Shown: one piece after another, positions 23,980 to 33,800 of the stretch
Layout of the letters: the number at the start of each line of letters is the position of its first letter
Numbering within the stretch: position 1 is the first letter of the stretch
Translations under genes and position numbers: made by a program
The notes under the pieces: model-generated
Told to the model about the DNA's origin: nothing
Database searches by the model: none
Seen by the model: only the letters and a program-made list of their open reading frames with translations
Source of the DNA: JAGQVA01 sp041391725
GTDB lineage: Bacteria > Bacteroidota > Bacteroidia > J057
DNA: 64,000 bases
Direction of reading: 5' to 3'
NCBI GenBank assembly: GCA_041391725.1
Contig: JAWKNL010000004.1
Location: 1-64,000 of the forward strand

Positions 23980-26292
23980 TCATGTGTTTAGTTTTTCGAG
24001 CAAGGTTACGTCTTCGTTCCATTTTTGCATTTCCCGCTGATATGAATCGTGCGTTTTGGTAATGACTAATGTATGAGGAGACCCTTGCCTTATGGTGGCT
24101 GTTTTTAAGTCAATGACCACTTGCGATATCGCAAACTCAACCTTTGTCCTTTCTTGTTGGTTACTCTTGAAATCAAACCTTTGGTTTGTCGGAGATAACA
24201 AAAATGGCGAGAGCATGTCCCAAACATTCTTATAATATGGAGAAAAATGAAGTGGCGGCTCTTTTTTCCAGTCTTGCGGGGCTTGTGGTTGATGGGCTAC
24301 ATTTTGTTCCAGATAGTGTATGCTGTGTTTTTTGAGTTGTTTGTATAGTTTTCCTGTTTTTTCTTCATCAGACAATCTAAATAATACCTTTTGCAATACC
24401 TGATGGATATAATCTCTTTCCATCTTTTCTGTCAGGCTATTTATTATTTTTTTCTCCCATTTTTTTTCTTCTTTCTTCAGTTTGTAAAGGCTAAAAATCG
24501 CCATTAATATCTTCTGATTTTGTTCTGAAGCATTTTGGGGATTTTTTGACCAGTTGCGATCTTTTGGTTTAGGTAAATCATTTGTATGGGGAAGACTTTG
24601 CAGAAAGTCTGGTAATTCATCCAGGATTTCCATGACAAATTTCTGAATAGCGCCTTTTTTTTCGGTACTTAGGGCATCCAGCAGTTGCAGCAATTTCAGG
24701 AGCGATTTCCGGTCTCCTTTTTTACCAGCCTTGCGAAAGACCGGCAGGAGAATTTTAGGCTTGAAACTTGTGAGAATATTCTTCCATTGATCCACAGAAA
24801 TATAACTAAACAGGATTTTCAGCATGGGAAGTCCTACGGACTTTAGAAATTGTTTATCGTTCAACTTTACAAAAGCCGCTGCAATAGGACTGAAATCTAT
24901 ATTTAAGTAATTATTATCAAAATTGGTTTCTTCAAGTAATTTCGGATCGCTCATTTCCTTTAGCAAACTGATTACCTGTTCTGGGGAACGATACGCGGGA
25001 GATTGCCAATTTTCTAGATAAAACTTCATCCACTCAAGTTGAAGTTGGATGGATAGCCGGACCAGGAGTTTTGATTGCAGTTCCTCCGGCCATAAAACGA
25101 TGGCTCCGTAGTGATACCAGTAAGTCATGGTCATACCTTCATTGCCGGTATAACCTTCTGCAAATTTTTCAGAAGGGGTGCCTTGTCCTACTTTTTGAAT
25201 GGAGAGCAAATCCTCTTCTGTATCAAACCGCCATTCTCCCAGTCCGGGTGTATGTTCCTCCCAATAGCTGATATGCGTATATCTCTCAAAAACTTCGCCC
25301 ATTTTCCCCTCCACATTTTCGGAATCATATTCATCATAATCCCAATATCGGTTTTTACGGGAATTATACCTGTTGTAATAGTTGTTATTTTCCAACAATT
25401 CCCCTAATTGATAATGCGTGACCAGGCCAGGCAGTGCGTAAAAGCCTGCTGCTTCGGCAGCTTGTATAAGTGCGTCTGCTCTGGGTTTGTCGTGGTTTTT
25501 CAGCGATTTTATTGAAAAATTTTCAGGAGTATATTCGTGACTCAGAAAAATAGCTTTCGGGAAATTGGTTCCGGTTTGTCTCCAACGCCTGAATATTTCA
25601 CTCATTTCCGCAATCTCCTCAGTATAGGTCGAAACCTGCACTTTTTTATCAGAATGTAGAATAAGGTTGTACACCAGACATAGACGATAGCCGGAGGTTA
25701 TGGGTCGTACCTCATGCTCACAGTCTGCATAAAAAGCAGTAAAAGGCATTTTATACGTATCGCTCGACGCAAAACTTACAGATTTTTCTTTTCCTTCAAA
25801 ACGGATCAGCAATTCCCCTCCGGTATGGGCAGAAGGAAGACCGATGATCAAAGTACCAAACATCCCCTTTTCTTTCTCCGAATCTTTGTGCGGAAGAAAA
25901 AAACCTCCTTTTTCATAGATCAACAGTTTATAGAGTTTTGCTTTTACTTGATGGCCGGTTAATCCAAGATTTTCGGTTACGGCTTCTAATATATCGGAGA
26001 GTTTTTTTTCCCAGGAAGGATTTGAAAATGACAATTGACTCGCGTCGATTTCCCAGGTATTGCGGACAGAGGTGTCTGTAACAGTTTGGCTGCCTTTTCC
26101 AAAAGGTGCCTGTTTGCTTAGTCGTATCAATTCTTTGGCTTGTCCGGCAGTCAGGGGAAATGCCAGATCTTCCATTCCTTTAACCTTGAGGCCAGGTAAA
26201 GTAAAATCTGTTATCCCGGAAGTAGCAAACGTGCCATTTCCCTGGATCCCTTGCAAGATTTCCCAAAGCCTGGTTTCTGAAAAATTAGTCAT
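23980..26292 (-). CDS. Large 2OG-Fe(II) oxygenase, prolyl-hydroxylase-like
   Basis: About 770 residues. I choose the ATG at 26292; a TTG six bases earlier is less likely. Residues about 100-210 form a double-stranded beta-helix dioxygenase domain: LLIYEKGGFFLPHKDSEKEK gives the iron-binding His-x-Asp (near 135), and ADCEHEVRPITSGYRLCL gives the distal His (near 193) plus the Arg for 2-oxoglutarate. The following 550 residues are mostly helical with Lys/Glu-rich parts and no recognised domain. It is cytoplasmic; no signal peptide. It is the last gene of a five-gene minus-strand run, 12 bases after the sulfurtransferase. Substrate unknown; protein hydroxylation is the family's usual activity. 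Confidence 0.75.
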   Translation of the reverse strand: MTNFSETRLWEILQGIQGNGTFATSGITDFTLPGLKVKGMEDLAFPLTAGQAKELIRLSKQAPFGKGSQTVTDTSVRNTWEIDASQLSFSNPSWEKKLSDILEAVTENLGLTGHQVKAKLYKLLIYEKGGFFLPHKDSEKEKGMFGTLIIGLPSAHTGGELLIRFEGKEKSVSFASSDTYKMPFTAFYADCEHEVRPITSGYRLCLVYNLILHSDKKVQVSTYTEEIAEMSEIFRRWRQTGTNFPKAIFLSHEYTPENFSIKSLKNHDKPRADALIQAAEAAGFYALPGLVTHYQLGELLENNNYYNRYNSRKNRYWDYDEYDSENVEGKMGEVFERYTHISYWEEHTPGLGEWRFDTEEDLLSIQKVGQGTPSEKFAEGYTGNEGMTMTYWYHYGAIVLWPEELQSKLLVRLSIQLQLEWMKFYLENWQSPAYRSPEQVISLLKEMSDPKLLEETNFDNNYLNIDFSPIAAAFVKLNDKQFLKSVGLPMLKILFSYISVDQWKNILTSFKPKILLPVFRKAGKKGDRKSLLKLLQLLDALSTEKKGAIQKFVMEILDELPDFLQSLPHTNDLPKPKDRNWSKNPQNASEQNQKILMAIFSLYKLKKEEKKWEKKIINSLTEKMERDYIHQVLQKVLFRLSDEEKTGKLYKQLKKHSIHYLEQNVAHQPQAPQDWKKEPPLHFSPYYKNVWDMLSPFLLSPTNQRFDFKSNQQERTKVEFAISQVVIDLKTATIRQGSPHTLVITKTHDSYQREMQKWNEDVTLLEKLNT

Positions 26293-26304
26293 AAGCAAAC
26301 GGTT

Positions 26305-27165
26305 TTATTCTTTAAAATTTTCCTCCCCGACAGCCACCGGCCGCGCCGGATCTGTAATCCATTCGCTCCACGAGCCAGGGTAGAGTTTTCCCATACCCAG
26401 CCCTGCATGCGCCATTGCGAGCAGGTTATGGCAAGCAGTGACCCCTGATCCGCAATAAGTTATAGATTTTTCGTGACGGATATTGCCTAATACTTCCATA
26501 AACCTCTTTCTTAGTTGTTCAGGCGGAAGGAAATAACCATTCTCCCCGATATTACCTGCAAATGGAAGTGATCTTGCGCCGGGAATGTGCCCAGCTACGG
26601 GGTCAATCGGTTCTGTTTCACCCAGATAACGCGGATTTTCCCTTGCATCTATCAGCAGATAGGTTTGATGGGAGCTGGTGAATTCTTCAATATCAGCGAT
26701 ATATTCATTTCGGATTTGGGCATTGAAAACACTCGCAGAAGAGGACGCCGGAAGATCTGATACCGGATACCCGGCTTGCACCCATTTTGCCCAACCGCCA
26801 TCCAGTACAGCTACCTGATCGTGTCCGAGCCATCGGAGTAGCCACCAGAGCCGGGCAGCAATGCCTCCTCCCGCCTGGTCGTAAGCGATCACCTGTGTCT
26901 GATTGCCAATTCCCCATCCGGAAAAAAGATGGATCAGGTTTTCAGGGTCAGGCAGGGGATGGCGCCCCGTTTTTCCGGTGATGACCGGAGAAGAAAGATC
27001 GCGATCCAGATGCGCATACACTGCGCCCGGAATGTGAGACTGGCGGTATTCGTTTTCTCCCCAGCCGGTATCGGCAAGGTTAAACCGGCAATCGACGATG
27101 ACTACCGCTTCTCCCGGGAGAAGCGCGTTCAACTGTTGGGGTGAGATCAATGTGGTGTACGTCAT
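26305..27165 (-). CDS. sseA: Thiosulfate/3-mercaptopyruvate sulfurtransferase (two rhodanese domains)
   Basis: 286 residues with two rhodanese domains. The first (about 10-130) has the inactive-domain features VVIVDCRFNLADTGWGENEY and ending DHQVAVLDGGW-like residues. The second (about 160-280) carries the active loop TYCGSGVTACHN with the catalytic Cys near 236; CGSGVT is the mercaptopyruvate-type motif, whereas thiosulfate enzymes usually have CRKGVT. It moves sulfur from mercaptopyruvate to an acceptor such as cyanide or thioredoxin. Its ATG overlaps the stop of the upstream gene by four bases. Confidence 0.92.
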   Translation of the reverse strand: MTYTTLISPQQLNALLPGEAVVIVDCRFNLADTGWGENEYRQSHIPGAVYAHLDRDLSSPVITGKTGRHPLPDPENLIHLFSGWGIGNQTQVIAYDQAGGGIAARLWWLLRWLGHDQVAVLDGGWAKWVQAGYPVSDLPASSSASVFNAQIRNEYIADIEEFTSSHQTYLLIDARENPRYLGETEPIDPVAGHIPGARSLPFAGNIGENGYFLPPEQLRKRFMEVLGNIRHEKSITYCGSGVTACHNLLAMAHAGLGMGKLYPGSWSEWITDPARPVAVGEENFKE

Positions 27166-28394
27166 GGCTCAAATTCGGGAATCAAAAGGTAACCCATGCA
27201 GAAAAATACAATTCCAATCTGTCTTTCGGGAAAATTTTCGAAAAAAAACGCGACCATGCACAATGCCATAAATCCTGTCATGAGTACATCTTTTCTCACA
27301 ATGGCCGCATAAGCAGGCAGCGTAAGTATCCATAGCAGATAAAGAAACCCGGCAATTCCGACGCCGCTCAGGTATTTGAGGTAAAGATTGTGCGGAATTT
27401 TGAGGTGCTCGGGAACGGTAGTGTACATTTTCTTTTCGACAAACCTCCGCTCGATTTCGCTGCCTATGTCTTCGAGGCCAATGCCGGTGAGCGGATTTTC
27501 GAGGAAAATATCCCATGCCTCGCCCCAGGCGAGGAGGCGCGATGAGATGGAGTTGTCTTTATATATACCTGACCGGTTTTGATACATTTGGTAGTCCCAT
27601 ACGCTTACCTCAATCCTCGTGCGGAATGAGGGAATGGTGTAAAAAGCCACTACTGGTATCAGCACCACCAGGGATAACGCAATGAAACCGGTTTTCCATT
27701 TTTGGCTGACCCATATTTCCATTCCCACCCATACCAGCAGCGCCGCATAAAAACCAGCCTGGGCCGTACGACTGCTAAGTATATGCAGCGAAAGCAGATT
27801 AATAATAGTCGCCATCCCCAGAAAAATGGTAAGCCTCTTGCCAATGGCCGTTTTATGATGATAGAGAAAATGCAGTCCAAGCAAACAGGCAAAGGCCAGG
27901 AGCAACCCAAAATAGATATGGCTGATACTTCCCAGAATCTCAATATTGCTGTTTTGCCTGACTTTCTCCATTTCTGACTCATAGTTTTTCCAGAAAACAG
28001 CAAGGGTAGCAGTGGCCCATATGGTCTGAACAAAAATAAATGTCAGCGCCAGAATGCCTTTCTGGCGAAGTGTCGGTGTCGGTATCAGAATCAACCCCAG
28101 CGGAATCAACAGTAGCGACAATTTGGTTTTCACATCCCGAAGCCACGCAGTGGTGTTTTCGGTATATAATCCGCAGATAAGGGCAATCAGAAATAATCCG
28201 GCGAGCATTACGGCATAATTTCTCATGCGAGGGCTGATTGTAAATTCTTTCCCGTTATCAAAAAAATGCCAGGCGCCTGCGGCCAGCATAACCACCATTC
28301 CAATACTCAGTACAGCTTTTGATGCAGTAAGTCCAACTGTAATGGCCATCAGGAGGAAAAAAGATACATTCCCGGGAGTAATGGATATTCTCAT
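27162..28394 (-). CDS. O-antigen-ligase-like (Wzy_C family) membrane protein
   Basis: 410 residues with about 10-12 membrane helices. The long periplasmic loop between late helices contains the region RLLAWGEAWDIFLENPLTGIG, a typical 'W..A...F...P..G.G' signature of the O-antigen ligase / Wzy_C superfamily, followed by HNLYLKYLSGVGIAGFLYLL (the His-Asn motif). Such enzymes join or polymerise lipid-linked glycans on the periplasmic face of the inner membrane. Neighbours are a sulfotransferase upstream and a sulfurtransferase that overlaps its stop by four bases; the acceptor glycan cannot be read from sequence. Confidence 0.82.
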   Translation of the reverse strand: MRISITPGNVSFFLLMAITVGLTASKAVLSIGMVVMLAAGAWHFFDNGKEFTISPRMRNYAVMLAGLFLIALICGLYTENTTAWLRDVKTKLSLLLIPLGLILIPTPTLRQKGILALTFIFVQTIWATATLAVFWKNYESEMEKVRQNSNIEILGSISHIYFGLLLAFACLLGLHFLYHHKTAIGKRLTIFLGMATIINLLSLHILSSRTAQAGFYAALLVWVGMEIWVSQKWKTGFIALSLVVLIPVVAFYTIPSFRTRIEVSVWDYQMYQNRSGIYKDNSISSRLLAWGEAWDIFLENPLTGIGLEDIGSEIERRFVEKKMYTTVPEHLKIPHNLYLKYLSGVGIAGFLYLLWILTLPAYAAIVRKDVLMTGFMALCMVAFFFENFPERQIGIVFFCMGYLLIPEFEP

Positions 28395-28432
28395 AGGCCG
28401 GAAAATAAAGAAAATCGCAGGAGAAAATCTAT

Positions 28433-29203
28433 TTATTTCCCCTCTGCCACCGGAAAATGTGTATCAAGTCTGGCCTGCATTCCTGAGAGAATGTTGAGCA
28501 CATTTTCCCTGTAGGTGGGTTCTAATTGATTCCAGTTGGTCTGCCTGTTGCTCAGCGCAGCGGGAATGGTTCTGACAAACTCTGGCGGAAAACCAATACC
28601 AGAGAAGTTGCAGATGAATTGCGTGTATTTTTCGGGATTCAGGCAAAAATTTTCATACCGGATGGTCAGGACATCCTTTCGCTCATACCAGTGGTCGAAA
28701 TAATATTCCATGGATCTGGCCCAGAATTTTGCCCGGGCATAAAGTTGTTGTTCAGGGTTTTCTGTATTTCTTTTCCAATAGTCTTTGGATACGACCTGGC
28801 CGGGCCCATCGCGCAGAATGATAATTTTCCGGATATCATCTCCTTCGAAATTCTGGTCAATAAAATCAGGCATAAAAAACAGCCAGGGGTTTTTGAGCAG
28901 AAGGATTTTGGGAGGAGAAACGGAAAATTTTCCGTCAAACAGTTTGCGGAACTTTTTTCGTTGTGTTTCATCAAACTGCGGTTGGCGATAGTTGCTAAAA
29001 CCTTCCCGGTTGATCGTAGCGTAATCGGGCTCAAGGGGAATAAAGCCCGTACCCATTCGCCGCAGGATTTTTGCAATGGTCCGCTCTTCGAGATTGGGTT
29101 TAAACCTTGCTCTGCGGAGGCTGATTTCGGGATGTTTACGCAGGATGTCCACCAGTAGGGTGGTTCCGCTGTTCCAGTAGCCTGTAATAAAAACTGCTTT
29201 CAC
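28433..29203 (-). CDS. Sulfotransferase-like protein
   Basis: 256 residues. The N-terminal FITGYWNSGTTLLVDILRKH is the 5'-phosphosulfate-binding loop of PAPS-dependent sulfotransferases. The stretch RKIIILRDGPGQVVSKDYWKR corresponds to the 3'-phosphate-binding region (Arg..Ser) of the family. It would transfer sulfate from PAPS to a glycan or other hydroxyl group in the cytoplasm. The start codon is GTG at 29203, which overlaps the TAG stop of the upstream MBL gene by one base. The next gene, a membrane glycan ligase, begins 38 bases later, suggesting sulfated-glycan synthesis. Confidence 0.78.
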   Translation of the reverse strand: MKAVFITGYWNSGTTLLVDILRKHPEISLRRARFKPNLEERTIAKILRRMGTGFIPLEPDYATINREGFSNYRQPQFDETQRKKFRKLFDGKFSVSPPKILLLKNPWLFFMPDFIDQNFEGDDIRKIIILRDGPGQVVSKDYWKRNTENPEQQLYARAKFWARSMEYYFDHWYERKDVLTIRYENFCLNPEKYTQFICNFSGIGFPPEFVRTIPAALSNRQTNWNQLEPTYRENVLNILSGMQARLDTHFPVAEGK

Positions 29204-30498
29204 TAATTTCCTCCCCAGTTGAGTTCTACGCCTTGTTTTCCGGGCTCGGGGAAGATAAGACTGAAATTGTGAGCCTGTTGTTCGGCCTCGGTAAATATGC
29301 TCCTGAGGGTTTCGTTGTCGTGGTTGAACACAAAAACCAGTTCGCGGGACTTGTCGCGTTGGGGATGGAGGATAATTCGCGCCATAGCTTCCTTATTGGG
29401 AAGTCCGTGGCGGCTGCCATCGGTGCTTATAATATAATATTTTCCGTCCACGAGGTCCAGCATTTCATGGGTATTACTGGCCTTACTGGAGTGATGGGAG
29501 AGTTTTACGACATCTGCCTTCAGGCGATTTTCGGGTGAATAGCCCAGTTCACGCAGGCTTTCTCCTACTACGGGGCCATGCGCGTCTCCGAGGAGGAGCA
29601 TAGTGACACCGCCATATTCAAATAGGCAAGCGATACTGCTTCCATTGGGAATGGAAGTATCGGGGTCTTCTTTTTTTGCGGCGAGATCTTCCAGGGACTG
29701 GTCATAGTCATAAGATACAACTGCGCGGGTACTTTCGAGTTCTTCCTGCCACTCGCGGTTGAGTTTGGCAAGTCCCTCTTGGGAAGGGGAGAGGATGCTG
29801 ATTTTTGCGCCTGTGAGTTCATGAACCTGGCCTTTCATGATGGGCTGCGTGTGCCAGCTCCCGTTTTTTTCGAGAAAACCTTCGAGGCTGATACCCTGAG
29901 CCAGGCTGCGTGATTTGTCGCCGGTATCGGGAAGTGCAATGGTGCGGGAAGGGTCAGGGGGTTGGTTGAAAAAAGTATTGAGCAGGACTCCAGAATTGAA
30001 CCAAAACCGACTAATCCAGTCTTTGGGAATGGATGCATCATTGCAGAAGGCAAGGATACCGCCGATGTGATCCTGATCGACATGGGTTATGACCATAAGA
30101 TCAATGAGAACTTTTGCATCATACATCTGGCGGAGAAAATCTTTATGATAATTCTGATAAGATTTTACCAGGCCACCGTCTATCCATATATAATGACTTT
30201 TTCCCTCAGTATCTTCAAACCCAATGAGGAGCGTGTCGCCGTTGTTGGCAGGGAGAGAAGCAAATTTTACACGGGGAGAAGGTCCGGGCGAGGGCTGCTC
30301 AGGGGTAGAGACCTGATCGTCAGGCAGGTCGGGAATAGTTGTATGGTGATGATCTTCAGTTGTTTCATCTTTTTCGGCTTGTTTTTCCGGGGGATTTACA
30401 GTAGTTTCAGTCTGGGGCAGAACGGGCTCCTGAAGAGGGGACGAACTGGTCAGGCTGGCAAAAAAGCTTTTTATAAGACGCCAGATTCGGGTAATCAT
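29203..30498 (-). CDS. MBL-fold metallo-hydrolase (ComEC-C-like)
   Basis: 431 residues. The first 25 residues have a basic, weakly hydrophobic segment, followed by a Pro/Glu/Thr-rich linker to about 85. The metallo-beta-lactamase domain then spans about 90-400: VITHVDQDHIGG is the HxDxDH zinc motif (near 138), LLLGDAHGPV supplies the bridging Asp, and KLSHHSSKASN the later His. This is like the C-terminal hydrolase part of ComEC competence proteins, without the membrane channel. Metal-dependent phosphodiesterase or nuclease activity is likely, substrate unknown. It is the first gene of the five-gene operon; upstream is a 312-base gap to the divergent SusC gene. Confidence 0.78.
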   Translation of the reverse strand: MITRIWRLIKSFFASLTSSSPLQEPVLPQTETTVNPPEKQAEKDETTEDHHHTTIPDLPDDQVSTPEQPSPGPSPRVKFASLPANNGDTLLIGFEDTEGKSHYIWIDGGLVKSYQNYHKDFLRQMYDAKVLIDLMVITHVDQDHIGGILAFCNDASIPKDWISRFWFNSGVLLNTFFNQPPDPSRTIALPDTGDKSRSLAQGISLEGFLEKNGSWHTQPIMKGQVHELTGAKISILSPSQEGLAKLNREWQEELESTRAVVSYDYDQSLEDLAAKKEDPDTSIPNGSSIACLFEYGGVTMLLLGDAHGPVVGESLRELGYSPENRLKADVVKLSHHSSKASNTHEMLDLVDGKYYIISTDGSRHGLPNKEAMARIILHPQRDKSRELVFVFNHDNETLRSIFTEAEQQAHNFSLIFPEPGKQGVELNWGGN

Positions 30499-30750
30499 AG
30501 CTATTGGATTAAGGGTTGCAGCTATATTAGTGATAATCAGCGATTAAGACAAACAGGTAATAGAAGGAAAGTAAAAATGAAATTCTGAAGGGAAAATCAT
30601 TGTCCGGATAGTAGATGATATAATTGAGTTTAAGGCAAAAACGAGAGGAAACGATTGCATAGGAGAATGGGCAATTTAGGGGCAACAGGCAAAAAATTAA
30701 TTATTGTATTATTTACTTTTATTTATTAATTTAGTAATTGAATACCGTAC
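30499..30750. other. Intergenic leader between MBL and SusC genes
   Basis: About 250 AT-rich bases with no open frame of useful length. It must hold two divergent promoters. A long A/T run (30691-30745) is next to the inverted repeat listed separately. No exact TANNTTTG box was found. Confidence 0.5.
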
Positions 30751-30771
30751 AACAGATATCACATATCTGTT
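30751..30771. promoter_or_regulatory. Perfect inverted repeat upstream of SusC
   Basis: Nine-base arms AACAGATAT and ATATCTGTT are separated by CAC, 39 bases before the SusC ATG. It is perfectly symmetric and not followed by a T-run, so a dimeric regulator's operator or an mRNA leader hairpin are better explanations than a terminator. Confidence 0.55.
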
Positions 30772-30810
30772 TGGACACAGGATCTATGTACTTACCTAAC
30801 AACTACTATT

Positions 30811-33800
30811 ATGAACAAAACTCACCCTTACGTGGTGTTCCGCCACGATTTTCAACAAAAACTTAAAGTAACACTGGTAAGTTTCTGCCTGGTACTTTTT
30901 GCGCACATGGGCTTTGCTCAGCAAAAAGTTTCCGGAACAGTTACTTCTCAGGACGGTGCGGCTCTGGCAGGAGCGACAGTCCTTGCCAAAGGCACACAGG
31001 CCGGGGTTCTTACCGATTCGGAAGGAGGCTACAGTATCAATATGCCCTCCGGAGCTACGGTACTGGTAATTTCCTATATTGGCTATACCACCCAGGAAAT
31101 CGAAGTGGCCGGACGTAGCCAGGTAAACGTATCCATGGTTGAGAGCGCTTCCAGCCTCGATGAGGTGGTTGTGGTTGCCTATGGTACGCAGAAAAAAGCA
31201 ACAGTTACCGGTGCGGTGGTAGGGGTTACTGGTAAAGACATCATGCCTTCGCCCGCAGTGGATATTTCCAACTCGCTGGCAGGTCGTCTTCCGGGGTTGG
31301 TCGTCATTCAGCCCAGTGGCGAACCCGGCTATGATGGCGCTACTATCCGTATCCGTGGTATCAACACGCTGGGTAACAGCAGCCCGCTGGTCGTAATCGA
31401 TGGTATTCCCGACCGCGATGGCGGACTTGGCCGTCTGAGTCCTCAGGATATTGAGTCAATTTCGGTACTGAAAGATGCTTCTGCAGCGATCTATGGTGCC
31501 CGCGCTGCCAACGGTGCGATCCTGATTACCACCAAAAGAGGTAAAACCGGTAAACCTACCGTTACCTACGATTTTAATCAGGGATGGGCTCAGCCTACGA
31601 TTGTGCCCAATATGTCCAATGCCGTAGAGTACGCCAATATCATGAATGAGCTGCCGATCTACCGTACCATCCCAGTGGACGAGTGGGGCGCTGCATGGCA
31701 GAGCATTAAGACTACAGGTACTTATGACTCACCTACTCCGGGTGTTTCTACCCTCAATGCCAACTACAGCCCTGATGCGATACGCAAACACGGCGACGGA
31801 TCAGACCCCTGGGGTTATCCCGATACCGACTGGTTTGGCGATGCCTTTAAAACATGGTCTCCCCAGTCACGCCACAATGTGCAGATTTCAGGTGGTTCTG
31901 AGACGATTAAGTACATGGCTTCTCTGGGATATGTAGATCAGGATGCTTACTACAAAAACTCGGCTACCCGCTATCAGCAATATAACCTTCGCGTCAACCT
32001 CGATGCAAAAGTCAACGACTATATCAACGTCAGCCTTGGTGCACTTACCCGTCGTGAAGACAGAAGATTCCCTACCCAGTCTGCCGGTGCAATCTTCCGT
32101 ATGCTTATGCGTGGACGCCCCACCGAACCCGAAGTATGGCCCAATGGACTTCCGGGACCTGACATCGAAAATGGTCAGAACCCCTATGTAATTACCACCA
32201 ACGCAACTGGTTATCAGGACAATCCAACCGACTTCCTCCAGACCAATGGTAGTATCAATATTACCAATCCCTGGATTGACGGACTGAAGCTTACCCTGAG
32301 TGGTGCAATTGACCAGAACAGCGAGACCGACAAAAGATGGGAAACCCCCTGGATGCTCTATTACTGGGATCGTATTTCTTATGAAGCTGATGGAAGAACT
32401 CCGCTGCTTGTAGGTGCCGTTCGTTCCAACTTTACTGATCCCCGACTTACCCAGGGTTACAGCAATGTCCTGAATACCAACATGACGGCGATCCTGTCCT
32501 ATGACAAGTCATTTGGCAACCATACCATCAACCTGCTTGCCGGTGTTACGAGAGAGAAGTTTACCGGAGAAAGTTTCTTCGCTTTCCGCCGTAACTATAT
32601 CTCTCCAGCTGTTGACCAGTTGTTTGCAGGTGGTACGCTCCAACAAAATACCGGCGGCAGCGCTTATGAAAGAGCCCGTCTTGGTTATTATGGACGTGCC
32701 CAGTACAACTACAAAGAGAAATATCTTGCAGAGTTTATCTGGCGTTATGATGGTTCTTACATCTTCCCCGAATCACAGCGGTTTGGTTTCTTCCCCGGTA
32801 TGCTTGTCGGATGGAACATTTCCAACGAAGAGTTTTTCAATGTAAGCTTTGTCAACTACCTGAAACTCCGCGCTTCTTACGGACAAATGGGTAACGACCA
32901 GGTATTCTACAATGGGGCGCTTCAGGAATACGCTTACCTCTCAACCTATGGTTTCGGTCGTTATCCCATCAATGGACAAGTAGCTACCACACTTCGCGAA
33001 ACCATTCTTGCTAACCCCGATTTTACATGGGAAAGAGCTAATAACTACAATATCGGTCTTGATGGATCTATCCTCAACAACAAGATCGACTTTACCTTCG
33101 AATACTTCTACAACCGTCGCGACCAGATTCTGATCCAGCTCACCGGTTCTACGCCTGCCTCTTCAGGTATCAGCGCCCTGCTGCCTCCTGTAAATGGTGG
33201 TAAAGTTGACAACCGCGGATTTGAGTACAACATTGCTTACAACGGTTCTTCAACAAATGGACTGACATTCCGCGTAGGCGTGAACGGTGGTTACGCTCAG
33301 AATAAAGTGGTATTTATGGACGAAACTCCGGGTATTCCCGATTATCAGCGTCGCGAAGGCAAACCTATTGGCAGTTATATGGTTTATAAGACTGCAGGCA
33401 TATTCTATGACAAGGCAGAGATTGAAGCTAATACCATCGACTATAGTGCAGTTACTTCTCAGTTGATTCCTGGTGATATGAAGTTTGAAGATACTGACGG
33501 AAACGGAAAAATTGACGCTGATGATGCAGTAAGGCTGAATCAAAGTATTACGCCTACCTTCAACTTCGGTGCAACCCTCCTGCTCCAATACAAAGGTTTT
33601 GACCTTTCTGCCCTTCTTCAGGGTGCTGCAGGTGCTTCTGTACGTGTACAAACCGAATCGGGTGATATTGGTAACTTCCTGAAATATAGCTACGACAACC
33701 GTTGGTCTATTGATAACCCCAGCCATGACCATCCACGTCTGGCCAGCCGTGGTGATACCTACTTCACCGGCGGTAGTTTTGGTAACAATACCTATTACCT

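Noticed and set aside
29203..30498. Reading the MBL-fold gene as part of a phage defence system
   Set aside because: Neighbours are glycan and sulfur genes with tight overlaps. No nuclease, helicase or cyclase partner is present.
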